Shown: positions 7,478 through 15,455 of the stretch, in pieces | How positions within the stretch are numbered: the first letter of the stretch is position 1 | How the letters are laid out: each line of letters opens with the position of its first letter | The notes under the pieces: generated by a model | Told to the model about the DNA's origin: nothing | The model's input: only the letters and a program-made list of their open reading frames with translations | Database searches by the model: none | Position numbers and translations under genes: made by a program | Assembly (NCBI GenBank): GCA_964484045.1 | Contig: CAZAEP010000006.1 | Location: 1-30,120 of the forward strand | DNA from: J134 sp964484045 | Lineage (GTDB): Bacteria > Pseudomonadota > Alphaproteobacteria > Sphingomonadales > Rhodothalassiaceae | Direction: 5' to 3' | DNA: 30,120 bases

Positions 7478-8050
7478 TCAGCCCTCCGTGTCGATTCCCG
7501 TCCAGCGGCGGGTGATACCGGCATCGAGGCCGAAGAGGTCGAGCACGCGGCCGACCGTGTGATCGACGAGATCGCCCACCGTCTTCGGCCTGGCGTACAT
7601 CGCGGGCATCGGCGGCGCGATGATGGCGCCGAGCTGCGCGGCCTCGTAAAGCAGTTTGCAGTGTCCGGCATGGAGCGGCGTCTCACGCGGCATGAGGACA
7701 AGCCGACGCCGCTCCTTGAGGACCACGTCGGCGGCGCGGCCGAGGAGGTCGTCGGCGTGGGAATGCACGATCGCCGACAGGGTCTTCATCGAGCAGGCGG
7801 CGACGATCATGCCGTCGGTGCGGAAGGAGCCGCTGGCGATCGTCGCCGCGACGTTGGAGACCTTGTGCACCTCGTCGGCGAGCGCCTCGACGGCGCCGAC
7901 GGTCCAATCGGTCTCGATGGCGATGGTCATGCGCGCCGTGCGCGAGAGCACGAGATGGGTCTCGACATCCGCGATCGGTTTCAGGACCTCGAGAAGCCGG
8001 ATGCCGTAGATGGCGCCGCTGGCGCCGCCGATGCCGATGATGAGCCGCAT
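7478..8050 (-). CDS. ubiX: Flavin prenyltransferase, UbiX/PAD1 family
   Basis: A 190-residue flavoprotein that joins a dimethylallyl group to FMN, making the prenylated FMN used by UbiD-type decarboxylases. Family motifs are GIGGASGAIYGIRLLE at the N-terminus (FMN phosphate binding), ASGSFRTDGMIVAACSMKTLSAI, the RRRLVLMPRETPLH block, and the C-terminal RPKTVGDLVDHTVGRVLDLFGL. The length is typical. It follows tetR on the same strand with a nine-base gap and an AGGA site inside the tetR end, so the two are co-transcribed, and a UbiD-family gene lies divergently. The context suggests that it serves that UbiD partner, although the cofactor could feed any UbiD enzyme in the cell. Confidence 0.95.
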   Translation of the reverse strand: MRLIIGIGGASGAIYGIRLLEVLKPIADVETHLVLSRTARMTIAIETDWTVGAVEALADEVHKVSNVAATIASGSFRTDGMIVAACSMKTLSAIVHSHADDLLGRAADVVLKERRRLVLMPRETPLHAGHCKLLYEAAQLGAIIAPPMPAMYARPKTVGDLVDHTVGRVLDLFGLDAGITRRWTGIDTEG

Positions 8051-8059
8051 GACCGCTTC

Positions 8060-8773
8060 CTATCCCCTTCTCGCCGGGCGGCCGGCGACAAAGCGCCCGA
8101 CCGCGTCTTCGACCTCGCGCGCGATCGCCGCCTCGCCCGGCGCCGGCTCGTCGATGCACAGGCGGCGGAAGAAGGCCCGGTGCACGAGCGCGCCGGCGAA
8201 TCGCTCGCCCGCCTTCTTATCATGACAACCGTGCCGCGCGAGAAAGCCGTCGATCCAGCGATAGGCCCGCGCCGGCCCGCGCCGGTAATAGATGCGCCCG
8301 ATGGCGGGAAAGCGTGCCGCCTCGGCGATGACCACGCGGGCCAGCGCGACATGCCGGTCCGAGGTGACGATACGATAGAGCGTCGTGCCGATGCGCGTCA
8401 GGCCCTCCTCGAGCGACAGGGCGCCGAGCTCGGTCGCCGCGGCGTCCTCGAGCTCTTCGAGGGCCGCCGCGACGACGGCCGCGAACAGCGTCTCCTTGTT
8501 GCGGAAATGAGCGTAAAGGGTCGATTTCGAGCCGCCCACCCGGCGCACCAGCGCATCCATGCTCGCCGCCTCGTAGCCGACCTCGAGAAAGAGGTCCGTC
8601 GCCGCGTCGAGGATCGCCTTGCGCCGGGCCGCCGCAGCGGGGCGGCGCGCGGAGAGGGGAACGGGTCCGCGTCGGGGGCGCGGCGGATACCTCCCGGCGG
8701 TCGCCGCTGGCGCGCCGCGGCGTTGTCCGTCCCCCCATTCGATTCGCGCCGTTTCGGCCGGCTTTTCCGCCAT
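8060..8773 (-). CDS. TetR-family transcriptional regulator
   Basis: A 237-residue repressor. The helix-turn-helix is clear at residues about 50-95: AILDAATDLFLEVGYEAASMDALVRRVGGSKSTLYAHFRNKETLF. The C-terminal ligand domain includes a block resembling the AefR-like TetR C-terminal domain (VVIAEAARFPAIGRIYYRRG). Residues 1-45 are an unusual Pro/Arg-rich extension; the ATG at 8773 is supported by GAGGAG about nine bases upstream. It leads the operon with ubiX and faces a UbiD-family gene, so it probably controls both through the repeated element about 35 bases before its own start. The inducing ligand is unknown; an aromatic acid is a reasonable guess from the neighbours. Confidence 0.92.
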   Translation of the reverse strand: MAEKPAETARIEWGDGQRRGAPAATAGRYPPRPRRGPVPLSARRPAAAARRKAILDAATDLFLEVGYEAASMDALVRRVGGSKSTLYAHFRNKETLFAAVVAAALEELEDAAATELGALSLEEGLTRIGTTLYRIVTSDRHVALARVVIAEAARFPAIGRIYYRRGPARAYRWIDGFLARHGCHDKKAGERFAGALVHRAFFRRLCIDEPAPGEAAIAREVEDAVGRFVAGRPARRG

Positions 8774-8807
8774 CGCCTGCGGCTCCTCATCGGGACTTGC
8801 CAAAAAA

Positions 8808-8828
8808 CGTACCGTACTGTACCGTACG
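8808..8828. promoter_or_regulatory. Putative TetR operator with repeated GTACCGTAC
   Basis: GTACCGTAC occurs twice, at 8809-8817 and 8819-8827, ten bases (one helical turn) apart, flanked by CGTAC and GTACG as an inverted outer pair. TetR proteins bind such short palindromic repeats, sometimes as two dimers. The element is 35 bases before tetR in the tetR/ubiD divergent region, which fits autoregulation. The assignment comes from position and symmetry only. Confidence 0.6.
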
Positions 8829-8877
8829 AGAGTGACCGGGGCAAGCTGGCGCCATGGGGGTGCGGGAGCCATGCGCG

Positions 8878-8922
8878 GCCGGTGTCGCCTGTGCCGGTGT
8901 CGCCTGTGCCGGTGTCGCCTGG
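8878..8922. repeat. Three tandem copies of a 15-base unit
   Basis: The unit GCCGGTGTCGCCTGT is present at 8878-8892 and 8893-8907 exactly, and at 8908-8922 with one change at the last base. It lies between the putative operator and the start of the UbiD-like gene. The unit length is a multiple of three, but I see no coding reason for it. It may vary in copy number. Confidence 0.9.
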
Positions 8923-9080
8923 ACAGGGGCGTTGCGCGGAACGGGGCCTCGGCGGCCGGTGTGGCGGCGGCTCTTGTCGGGACGGCCACCGCGGCGGGGG
9001 ACCGCGTCGCGGGTGAGGGCCGGGAGGCGCGCGCGGTTCCGGGGACGGGGCCGGCGTCGGGCGGCAAGGGAGGTGGTGCG

Positions 9081-10598
9081 ATGGACGGGGCAAGTTTTCG
9101 CGATTTCCTCGCACGACAGGAGGAAAAGGGCGAGATCCTGCGCATCGGCGCGGAGATCGACACCCTCGACGAGATCGGCGCCGTCATCGCCCGCGCCGAC
9201 TACGCCCATGTCGACAAGGGCCTCCTGTTCGAAAACCCGAAGGGCTTCGATATCCCGGTCTTCGCCAACACCATCGGCACCGGCTATCGCCGTATCGCCG
9301 AGACCTATGGCGTGCCCGAGGAGCGTGCGGTGCCGGCAGCGGCGGCGCGCATGCGCGAGGTCATGGCCTCGGGCGGCATCGCGCCCGAGCTCGTCGACGC
9401 CGCCGACGCGCCGGTCAAGGAGGTGATCCTGACCGGCGGCGACATCGACCTCGGCCGGCTTCCCATCCTGCGTATGAACCCCGAGGACGGCACGATGACC
9501 AAGGAGCGGCTCGAAGGCCGCTTCCTCTGCGCCGTCTGCTGCACCAAGCCGGCGCAGGGGGCCTACAATCTCTCCTATCACCGCTTCGAGATCACCGACC
9601 GCGACCAGGGCTCGGTGTGGATCTTCCGCTATACCGGCGACGCCCGCAGCATGGAGGAACACTGGGCGGCGAAGATCGACGACGACCCCGCGACCTGGGA
9701 CTACGACAAGGCGCGCCCCTTTCCCGCCGCCTTCGTCGTCGGTGCGCCGCCGGACATCGTGCTCGCCGGCGCCAATCCGGCGCTCCCGTACAAGTACAAC
9801 GACTTCGCTTTCGTCGGCGGCCTGCGCGGATCACCGGTGAGGCTGGTCAGATGCGAGACCATCGACGTCGACGTGCCGGCCGATGCGGAGATCGTCATCG
9901 AAGGCGTCTTCAAGCCCTTCGACTGGGCGATGCAGGGCCGCTTCGCCTCGTTCAACGGTTTTTACGACGAGGCGCGCCGGCGGCCGCGCTTCCATGTCAC
10001 CGCGATCACCATGCGCCGGCGTCCGATCTACCAGCATGTGCATATCGGCCGGCCGCTCAACGAGACCAACAATATCGCCGCCTTCTTCCGTTCGGTGAAG
10101 GTCTATCAGGACCTGCTGCAGGTGATGCCCAATGTCCACGACGTCTATGTCGATCCCGCAGCGGGCTGCGGCTTCACGGTTCATATCGCGATCGACAAGA
10201 AGCGCATCGGCGAGCCCAAGCTCGCCATGCTGCGCGCCTATACGACGCTGCAGGGCTTTGCCAAGCACGTCTTCGTCTATGACAAGGACATCGATATCCG
10301 CAATCCGCACGAACGCGACTGGGCGCTCGCCCATCGCTTCATGGCGGACCGGGACTTGACGGTGATTCCCTATGTGCTCGGGATGAACATCGACCCCCTC
10401 GCCCAGGCGCATATGGGAACCACCGCCAAGCTCGGTGTTCATGACGGGCACGATGCGATCCCGCTCAACACGCGCCCCTTCATGGGGGTCGACTGCACCG
10501 TGCCGCTGGGGCTCAAGGTGATGGAGCGGGTGATGCCGAAGCCCGAGGTCGAGGCCCGCATCGACGACATTCTCGAACGCGCGCGGATCCGGCTCTAG
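9081..10598 (+). CDS. UbiD-family (prenyl-FMN) decarboxylase homologue with altered active site
   Basis: A 505-residue protein of UbiD length and fold. UbiD enzymes use prenylated FMN from UbiX to decarboxylate aromatic or unsaturated acids. Matching blocks are NLSYHR (residues 163-168, giving the Asn and Arg that bind cofactor and substrate), FAFVGGLRGSPVRLVRCETIDVDVPADAEIVIEG, the GRPLNETNNIAAF segment and the GC-rich-region block DPAAGCGFTVHIAI. The acidic pair that follows AEIVxEG in active members (E-G-P-[FY]-G-[DE]) is replaced: here it reads QGRFAS, giving Gln285 and Ser290. The usual metal-binding His also appears to be Arg183. It may therefore be inactive or do another reaction. The start has GGGAGG five to six bases before the ATG. 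It is divergent from tetR-ubiX and probably controlled by that TetR. The name ubiD is withheld because the quinone role is doubtful. Confidence 0.88.
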   Translation: MDGASFRDFLARQEEKGEILRIGAEIDTLDEIGAVIARADYAHVDKGLLFENPKGFDIPVFANTIGTGYRRIAETYGVPEERAVPAAAARMREVMASGGIAPELVDAADAPVKEVILTGGDIDLGRLPILRMNPEDGTMTKERLEGRFLCAVCCTKPAQGAYNLSYHRFEITDRDQGSVWIFRYTGDARSMEEHWAAKIDDDPATWDYDKARPFPAAFVVGAPPDIVLAGANPALPYKYNDFAFVGGLRGSPVRLVRCETIDVDVPADAEIVIEGVFKPFDWAMQGRFASFNGFYDEARRRPRFHVTAITMRRRPIYQHVHIGRPLNETNNIAAFFRSVKVYQDLLQVMPNVHDVYVDPAAGCGFTVHIAIDKKRIGEPKLAMLRAYTTLQGFAKHVFVYDKDIDIRNPHERDWALAHRFMADRDLTVIPYVLGMNIDPLAQAHMGTTAKLGVHDGHDAIPLNTRPFMGVDCTVPLGLKVMERVMPKPEVEARIDDILERARIRL

Positions 10599-10614
10599 GC
10601 ATCCTTGGGCGGCT

Positions 10615-12090
10615 TCAGACCCACCAGCGCCGGGGGCGGGCGGTGAATCCGGCTGCGGTCTCGAGCACGTCGGCGACCCGGAGCACCGTTTCCTCGTCGA
10701 AGGCGCGGCCGAGCACCTGCAGGCCGAGCGGCAGGCCGTCGGCGTCGAGCCCGGCAGGCACCGAGATCCCCGGAATGCCGGCAAGGTCGGCGGGCACGGT
10801 GAAGACGTCGTTGTAGTACATCGCGATCGGGTCCTGCTTCGTGCCCATGGGGAAGGCGGCCGAGGGCGCGGTCGGGGTGAGGATCGCATCCACCGTCCCG
10901 AAGGCCTGCGCGAAGTCGCGCGCGATCAGCGCCCGCACCTTTTGCGCCTTCAGATAATAGGCGTCGTAATAGCCGGCCGAGAGCGCATAGGTGCCGATGA
11001 GGACACGACGCTTGACCTCCGGCCCGAAACCGGCGCCGCGCGTCGCCTCGTACATGTCGGTGAGCGAATGGGCGCCTTCGGGCATCACGCGCAGGCCGTA
11101 GCGCACGCCGTCGTAGCGGGCGAGATTGGACGAGGCCTCGGCCGGCGCGATGATGTAGTAGGCGGGCAGCGCGTAGGACGTGTGCGGCAGCGAGATGTCG
11201 ACGATCTCGGCCCCGGCGTCACGCAGCCACTCGCATCCCTTGGCCCACAGCGCCTCGATCTCCGCCGGCGTGTCGTCGGCGTGGTACTCCTTCGGGATGC
11301 CGATCCGGAGGCCGCGGATATCGCCCGTCAGCGCCGCCTCGTAGTCCGGCACCGGGCGGTCGACCGAGGTCGAGTCCTTCGCGTCGTGCCCGGCCATGGC
11401 GCCGAGCATGATGGCGACGTCGCGCACGCTCCGGCCCATCGGTCCGGGATGATCGAGCGAGGACGCGAAGGCGATGACGCCCCATCGCGAGCAGCGCCCG
11501 TAGCTCGGCTTCAGACCCACGATGCCGGTGAGCGAGGCCGGCTGGCGGATCGAGCCGCCGGTGTCGGTGCCGGTGGCGGCAGGCACGATGCCGGCGGCGA
11601 CCGCAGCCGCCGAGCCGCCCGAGGAGCCGCCGGGCACGGTATCGGTGTCGCCCAGCCGCCAGGGATTCCTCACAGCGCCGAAATGGCTGTGCTCGTTCGA
11701 CGAGCCCATGGCGAACTCGTCGAGATTGGTCTTGCCGATCATCACCGCCCCGGCGGCCCAGAGTCTGGCGGTGACCGTGCTCTCATAGGGGGGCACGAAG
11801 CCGTCGAGGATACGGCTCGCCGCGGTGGTGCGCACGCCGCCGGTGCAGAAGAGGTCCTTGACCGCCACCGGAATGCCGGTCATCGCCGTCGCCGTCCCGT
11901 CCCCGAGCCGTTTGTCGGCGGCGTCGGCCATCTCCAGCGCGCGCTCGGGCGTCTCGGTGATGAAGGCGTTCAGGGGCCGCGCCGCCTCCATGGCGGCGAT
12001 GGCGGCTTCGGTCAGCTCGCGCGCGGAGAGGTCGCGGGCATGCAGGCGGTCGCGCGCCTCGGCGAGCGTGAGGTCGCTGAGCTCCGTCAT
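10615..12090 (-). CDS. gatA: Asp-tRNA(Asn)/Glu-tRNA(Gln) amidotransferase subunit A
   Basis: A 491-residue amidase-signature enzyme that hydrolyses glutamine and channels ammonia to GatB. The Ser-cisSer-Lys triad is visible: Lys78 in GIPVAVKDLF, Ser156 in the GGSSGGSAAAV loop, and Ser180 in TDTGGSIRQPA. The following GIVGLKPSYGRCSRWGVIAFASSLDHPGP is the hallmark that separates GatA from other amidases. The length is normal. It starts one base after the gatC stop, so the two are translationally coupled. It ends 16 bases from the stop of the convergent UbiD-like gene, with no obvious terminator between them. Confidence 0.97.
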   Translation of the reverse strand: MTELSDLTLAEARDRLHARDLSARELTEAAIAAMEAARPLNAFITETPERALEMADAADKRLGDGTATAMTGIPVAVKDLFCTGGVRTTAASRILDGFVPPYESTVTARLWAAGAVMIGKTNLDEFAMGSSNEHSHFGAVRNPWRLGDTDTVPGGSSGGSAAAVAAGIVPAATGTDTGGSIRQPASLTGIVGLKPSYGRCSRWGVIAFASSLDHPGPMGRSVRDVAIMLGAMAGHDAKDSTSVDRPVPDYEAALTGDIRGLRIGIPKEYHADDTPAEIEALWAKGCEWLRDAGAEIVDISLPHTSYALPAYYIIAPAEASSNLARYDGVRYGLRVMPEGAHSLTDMYEATRGAGFGPEVKRRVLIGTYALSAGYYDAYYLKAQKVRALIARDFAQAFGTVDAILTPTAPSAAFPMGTKQDPIAMYYNDVFTVPADLAGIPGISVPAGLDADGLPLGLQVLGRAFDEETVLRVADVLETAAGFTARPRRWWV

Positions 12091-12091
12091 G

Positions 12092-12379
12092 TCACTCGAT
12101 CACCTTGGGGACGGCGAAGAAGCCGAGTTCGGATGCCGGCGCATTGGCGAGGACGGCGTCGGCCTGATGGCCGTCCGTCACCACGTCCTCGCGCCAGTGC
12201 AGACCGTGCGCGACCGCGCTCGTCATCGGCGGCACATCGGTGGTGTCGAGCGCATTCAATTGCTCGACGAAGGCGAGAATGTTCGTGAGCTCGCGCGCCA
12301 GCGGTTCGAGCGCATCGTCCTCGATGCGGATGCGCGCGAGATGCGCGATGCGCTTTACTGTTGCCTTGTCAACCGACAT
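12092..12379 (-). CDS. gatC: Asp-tRNA(Asn)/Glu-tRNA(Gln) amidotransferase subunit C
   Basis: A 95-residue GatC, the belt-like subunit that wraps around and stabilises the GatA-GatB interface. Recognisable blocks are VDKATVKRIAHLARIRI at the N-terminus, LTNILAFVEQLNALDTTDVPPMTSAV in the middle, and the C-terminal APASELGFFAVPKVIE. The length is standard. AGGA lies six bases before the ATG. It is the first gene of gatCA and is divergent from ruvX, so the shared promoter region lies in about 130 bases between them. Confidence 0.95.
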   Translation of the reverse strand: MSVDKATVKRIAHLARIRIEDDALEPLARELTNILAFVEQLNALDTTDVPPMTSAVAHGLHWREDVVTDGHQADAVLANAPASELGFFAVPKVIE

Positions 12380-12513
12380 TGGGGTCCTGTGATATCGTGA
12401 TGCGGATCGGGCACCGCCGCCCGGTGGCGGCCCGGCGGGCGGAAGCTACACCCTGGCCGGGAGCGGCGCAAGGTGCCGGCGACGCGACGGGAGCGGAGCA
12501 GGAGGAGCGCGAG

Positions 12514-12978
12514 GTGATCGTCCCACTTTCCGAACTGAAGGCGCATCTGCCGCGGCGGGCGCGGCTGATGGGGCTCGATATCGGCAGCAGGACCGTCGGA
12601 CTCGCGCTGTCGGATACGACGCTCCGGGTCGCAAGTCCGCTTCTCACCATCCGCCGCGGCAAGTTCACCCGCGACGCGGCCGGGCTCGCCGAACTTGCCG
12701 CCGAGCACGGGGTCGGCGGGCTGGTGCTCGGCCTGCCGGTCAATATGGACGGCAGCGAGGGACCACGCTGTCAGAGCGTGCGCCAGTTCGCGCGCAATCT
12801 CGAAGCCGTGCTCGACCTGCCGACGGCGTTCTGGGACGAGCGCCTGTCGACCGCGGCGGTCGAGCGCATGCTGATCGCGGCCGACACCAGCCGCAAACGC
12901 CGTGGCGAGATCGTCGACAAGCTCGCCGCCGTCTGGATCCTGCAGGGCGCGCTCGACGCCATGAATGCCGCGCGATAA
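12514..12978 (+). CDS. ruvX: Putative pre-16S rRNA nuclease / Holliday junction resolvase-like RuvX (YqgF)
   Basis: A 154-residue RNase H-fold protein. The metal-binding residues are in place: Asp of GLDIGSRTVGLALSD, the strand LVLGLPVNMDGSEGPR, Glu of DERLSTAAVERML, and the final Asp of KLAAVWILQGALD. In E. coli this essential protein matures the 5' end of 16S rRNA; an older proposal is Holliday junction resolution. I chose the GTG at 12514 (VIVPLSELKAHL) because GGAGGA is seven bases upstream, whereas the longer frame starting at 12361 overlaps the gatC start and carries no homologous sequence. It is divergent from gatCA. Confidence 0.92.
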   Translation: MIVPLSELKAHLPRRARLMGLDIGSRTVGLALSDTTLRVASPLLTIRRGKFTRDAAGLAELAAEHGVGGLVLGLPVNMDGSEGPRCQSVRQFARNLEAVLDLPTAFWDERLSTAAVERMLIAADTSRKRRGEIVDKLAAVWILQGALDAMNAAR

Positions 12979-13078
12979 GGCTCATCGATAGTCCCCGGCG
13001 GCGTGCGGCGAACGGAGCTTGTCCAGGGCGGCCGATCCGCCCCGCCTTGTGGCAACAGATTTTGGTGTGCGCGGCCGC

Positions 13079-15310
13079 TCAGGCACGGGCCACCGACGCC
13101 ACGGGTTCCGTGTGCGTCTGCCGCGACTCGACGATGACGCGGGCCTTGGGCAGAACGATCGTCGCCCGGGTTCCGGCGCCCGGTGCGGAGCGGATCTCGA
13201 GCCGACCGCCATGCAGTTCGGCGAAGGTTTTCACCAGGCTCAGTCCGAGCCCCGTGCCCTCGTGACCGCGGGTCATCACCGACTGGACCTGTCCGAAGGG
13301 CTCGAGGGCGATGGCGATCTCGCTTTCGGTCATGCCGATGCCCCGATCGCTGACCGTGATCGCGATCTCGCCCGTGTCGCCCAGCACGGCGCGCAGCGTG
13401 ACCTTGCTCTTCTCGGGGCTGAACTTGATCGCGTTCGACAGCAGATTGGCGATCGCCTGCCGCATCAGGCGACCGTCGACGCGGACGGGCGGCAGCGTCG
13501 ACGGCGTGTCGACCTCGATCACCTGCGCCTTCTCCCGGGCATGGACGGCGACCAGCTCCTGCGCCTCGCGGACGAATTCGGCCACCGCGACGTCCGTTTC
13601 CTCGAGCTCGAGGCGCCGGGCCTCCACGCGCGAGAGATCGAGGATGTCGTTGATCACCGCCAGGAGGTGGCGCCCGGAGCGGTGGATGGCTTCGGCATAG
13701 CTCTTGTATTTGGCGTTCGGCAGCGGGCCGGCCATCTCGCGCAGGCACATTTCCGAAAAGCCGATGATGGCGTTGAGCGGTGTCCGCAGCTCATGGCTGA
13801 TATTGGCGAGAAAGCGCGATTTCGCGAGGTTTGCCGCTTCGGCTCGGCGGCGGCTGGTTTCCAGTTCCCTGGCCATGCGGCGCTGATGCAGGAAGGCGGC
13901 GAGAGCCGCAAGGCCGGCGAATGCCAGTATGACAAGGACAAGGCGCTGGATGCGGATTTCCTCACGCGCCATGGCGCGGGCGCTCTCGGCAAGGGCGTGT
14001 TCCGCCCGCTCCACCGCCAAGGCACCCTCGAGACTGGCGCGGATCGATTTCACGTCCTCGGCGAAGGTGGCGCGCGTCAGCCGGGTCCGTTCATTCGCAT
14101 AGGACTTGTAGAGATCGAGCGCTTCCTTGTAGCGCCCTTCCGCTTCCGCCAGGCGGGAGCGCAGCAGGATATTGTAGCTCGCATAGACGGTCTTGCCGTA
14201 ATCGGGTCCGCGGGTGATCGCGCGCTCGGCGATCGCCAGTTGCTCGGCGGCCTCTTTCGTTCGGCCGAGGGCGAGCAGATTGAGACCTCGATGCTGGGCG
14301 ATCGCGGCGGCGAAGATCGGCGGCGGGGTCATCGTCGCGAGCGCCTGCTCGGCATAGGCGTTCGAGAGCGTCGGGTTGTCGGCATTGTGCGCGACCTTCA
14401 TCAGGCCGTAGAGCGCATAGAAGCGGTTCTGCGCCTGCCGCGACCGCTTCGAGAGCGCCAGGAGACGACCGAAACTCGCGCGCGCGGTCTCGTAGTCTCC
14501 TTCCTGCATGAAGAGATTGCCGAGATTGTAGAGCAGCGCTTCGCCGTCGAGACGCCAGCCATTGCCGTCGGCGATATCGAGCGCGTGCTCGAATTCCGTC
14601 AGCATGCCCGGAATATCGCGCAATTGCGCATCGAGCGTTCCCAGTGCGGCATGGAGCTCGGCGCGCAGACGCATGGCCGTCCGCCCCTCTTCGGGCACCT
14701 CGCGAAAGGCGGCGTTGACGTGTCTGATGGCGCTGTCGAACTGTCCCAGCGGCGGGGCCACGGCCGCGATCAGAAGCCGGATCTGTGCCGTCACCCGCCA
14801 GTCGGTGCGAACCGTCTCCTCCGTGAGGAGGGCTTCCAGCTCGGACAGCGTGTCGTAGAGCACCCCGGACATGCTCTGGCCGAAAATCCGGAAGGCGTCG
14901 GCGAGCACGCGATAGCGGTCATTGCCCTGCGCCTCGGCTTCGGCGCGAAGCCGCTCCGAACAGACGAGCAGAATGTCCGTCTGCCTTAGCGCCGTACTCT
15001 TTCGGAGCGCTTCGTAAAGCAGCTCGAGCCGCGCTTCGCCCTTGGCCGCCCGGGCCCGTTTCTCCAGATCCGCGATCATGGCGTTGGTGACGAAGTGATC
15101 GCGCCTGTCGATGCGTTCGACGATCACCCGCGCGCGGTCTCGCAGGTCGCTCTCCGTGGCGGAGAGCCGCGGTGAGACGGCAAGCAGCAGGAGCGCCATC
15201 GCAAGGATACCGAGGCGGCGGAAGGCGGTCGGTCCCCGCCCCTCTTCATCTCCTCGGGCCTTGTCTCTTGTGGCACGCAATTCCGTCGACCCTTTGGGCA
15301 AGGACATCAT
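13079..15310 (-). CDS. Membrane histidine kinase with periplasmic TPR-like sensor
   Basis: A 743-residue kinase. A signal or anchor helix lies at about residues 32-49 (LGILAMALLLLAVSP). It is followed by some 400 residues of helical repeats resembling TPR (GQFDSAIRHVNAAF, LLYNLGNLFMQEGDYETARASFGRLLAL, AEGRYKEALDLYKSY) that should be periplasmic. A second membrane helix is at about 457-475, then a coiled linker, HisKA with His at about 506 (FLANISHELRTPLNA), and an ATPase domain with NLLSNAIKF, DRGIGM and GTGLGLSL. The GPLPNAKYKSYAEAI and SGRHLLAVINDILDLS blocks are DivJ/PleC-like. No regulator is adjacent. The paired ATGs at 15310/15307 were chosen over an upstream TTG; AGGAGGAGG is somewhat far, about 15 bases away. 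The TPR sensor probably reads a protein partner. Confidence 0.9.
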   Translation of the reverse strand: MMSLPKGSTELRATRDKARGDEEGRGPTAFRRLGILAMALLLLAVSPRLSATESDLRDRARVIVERIDRRDHFVTNAMIADLEKRARAAKGEARLELLYEALRKSTALRQTDILLVCSERLRAEAEAQGNDRYRVLADAFRIFGQSMSGVLYDTLSELEALLTEETVRTDWRVTAQIRLLIAAVAPPLGQFDSAIRHVNAAFREVPEEGRTAMRLRAELHAALGTLDAQLRDIPGMLTEFEHALDIADGNGWRLDGEALLYNLGNLFMQEGDYETARASFGRLLALSKRSRQAQNRFYALYGLMKVAHNADNPTLSNAYAEQALATMTPPPIFAAAIAQHRGLNLLALGRTKEAAEQLAIAERAITRGPDYGKTVYASYNILLRSRLAEAEGRYKEALDLYKSYANERTRLTRATFAEDVKSIRASLEGALAVERAEHALAESARAMAREEIRIQRLVLVILAFAGLAALAAFLHQRRMARELETSRRRAEAANLAKSRFLANISHELRTPLNAIIGFSEMCLREMAGPLPNAKYKSYAEAIHRSGRHLLAVINDILDLSRVEARRLELEETDVAVAEFVREAQELVAVHAREKAQVIEVDTPSTLPPVRVDGRLMRQAIANLLSNAIKFSPEKSKVTLRAVLGDTGEIAITVSDRGIGMTESEIAIALEPFGQVQSVMTRGHEGTGLGLSLVKTFAELHGGRLEIRSAPGAGTRATIVLPKARVIVESRQTHTEPVASVARA

Positions 15311-15394
15311 CCCGATCGGCCCAGCCCTCCTCCTTGCGCGACGGCAAGGTATCCGGCCGCTGACACCCCCACGCAAAGGATATTGGAGTTGTCC

Positions 15395-15409
15395 TTAACG
15401 AGGCGTAAA
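15395..15409 (-). promoter_or_regulatory. Possible CtrA-type box, one mismatch
   Basis: The minus strand reads TTTACGCCTCGTTAA, which is one base away from TTAA-N7-TTAA. It is about 85 bases before the TPR-type kinase start and also upstream of the Nudix gene on the other strand. It is weaker than the box at 3793-3807 and is listed mainly because it too precedes a DivJ/PleC-like kinase. Confidence 0.25.
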
Positions 15410-15455
15410 GTTTTCCTGTCGCCGCGTGCGGGGCGTGTTCCGGAAAAGGGCGTCA

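Larger units (their letters stand above)
8774..9080. other. Divergent control region between tetR-ubiX and the UbiD-like gene
   Basis: About 307 bases with no supported gene. It holds the repeated GTACCGTAC element near the tetR end and a 15-base tandem repeat in the middle. On the plus strand TTGCCA at 8797-8802 with TACCGT 17 bases further on is a weak promoter match overlapping the element. A long open frame runs through into the UbiD-like gene on the plus strand but has low-complexity, non-homologous sequence and is not counted as coding. Confidence 0.6.

Noticed and set aside
8619..9080. A long in-frame extension upstream of the UbiD-like gene
   Set aside because: It is low-complexity, includes the tandem repeat, overlaps tetR in antisense, and has no family match. 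The ATG at 9081 has a strong ribosome site and matches the usual UbiD start.
12361..12513. N-terminal extension of RuvX beginning at 12361
   Set aside because: It overlaps the gatC start and lacks homology, while the GTG at 12514 has GGAGGA at the right distance.
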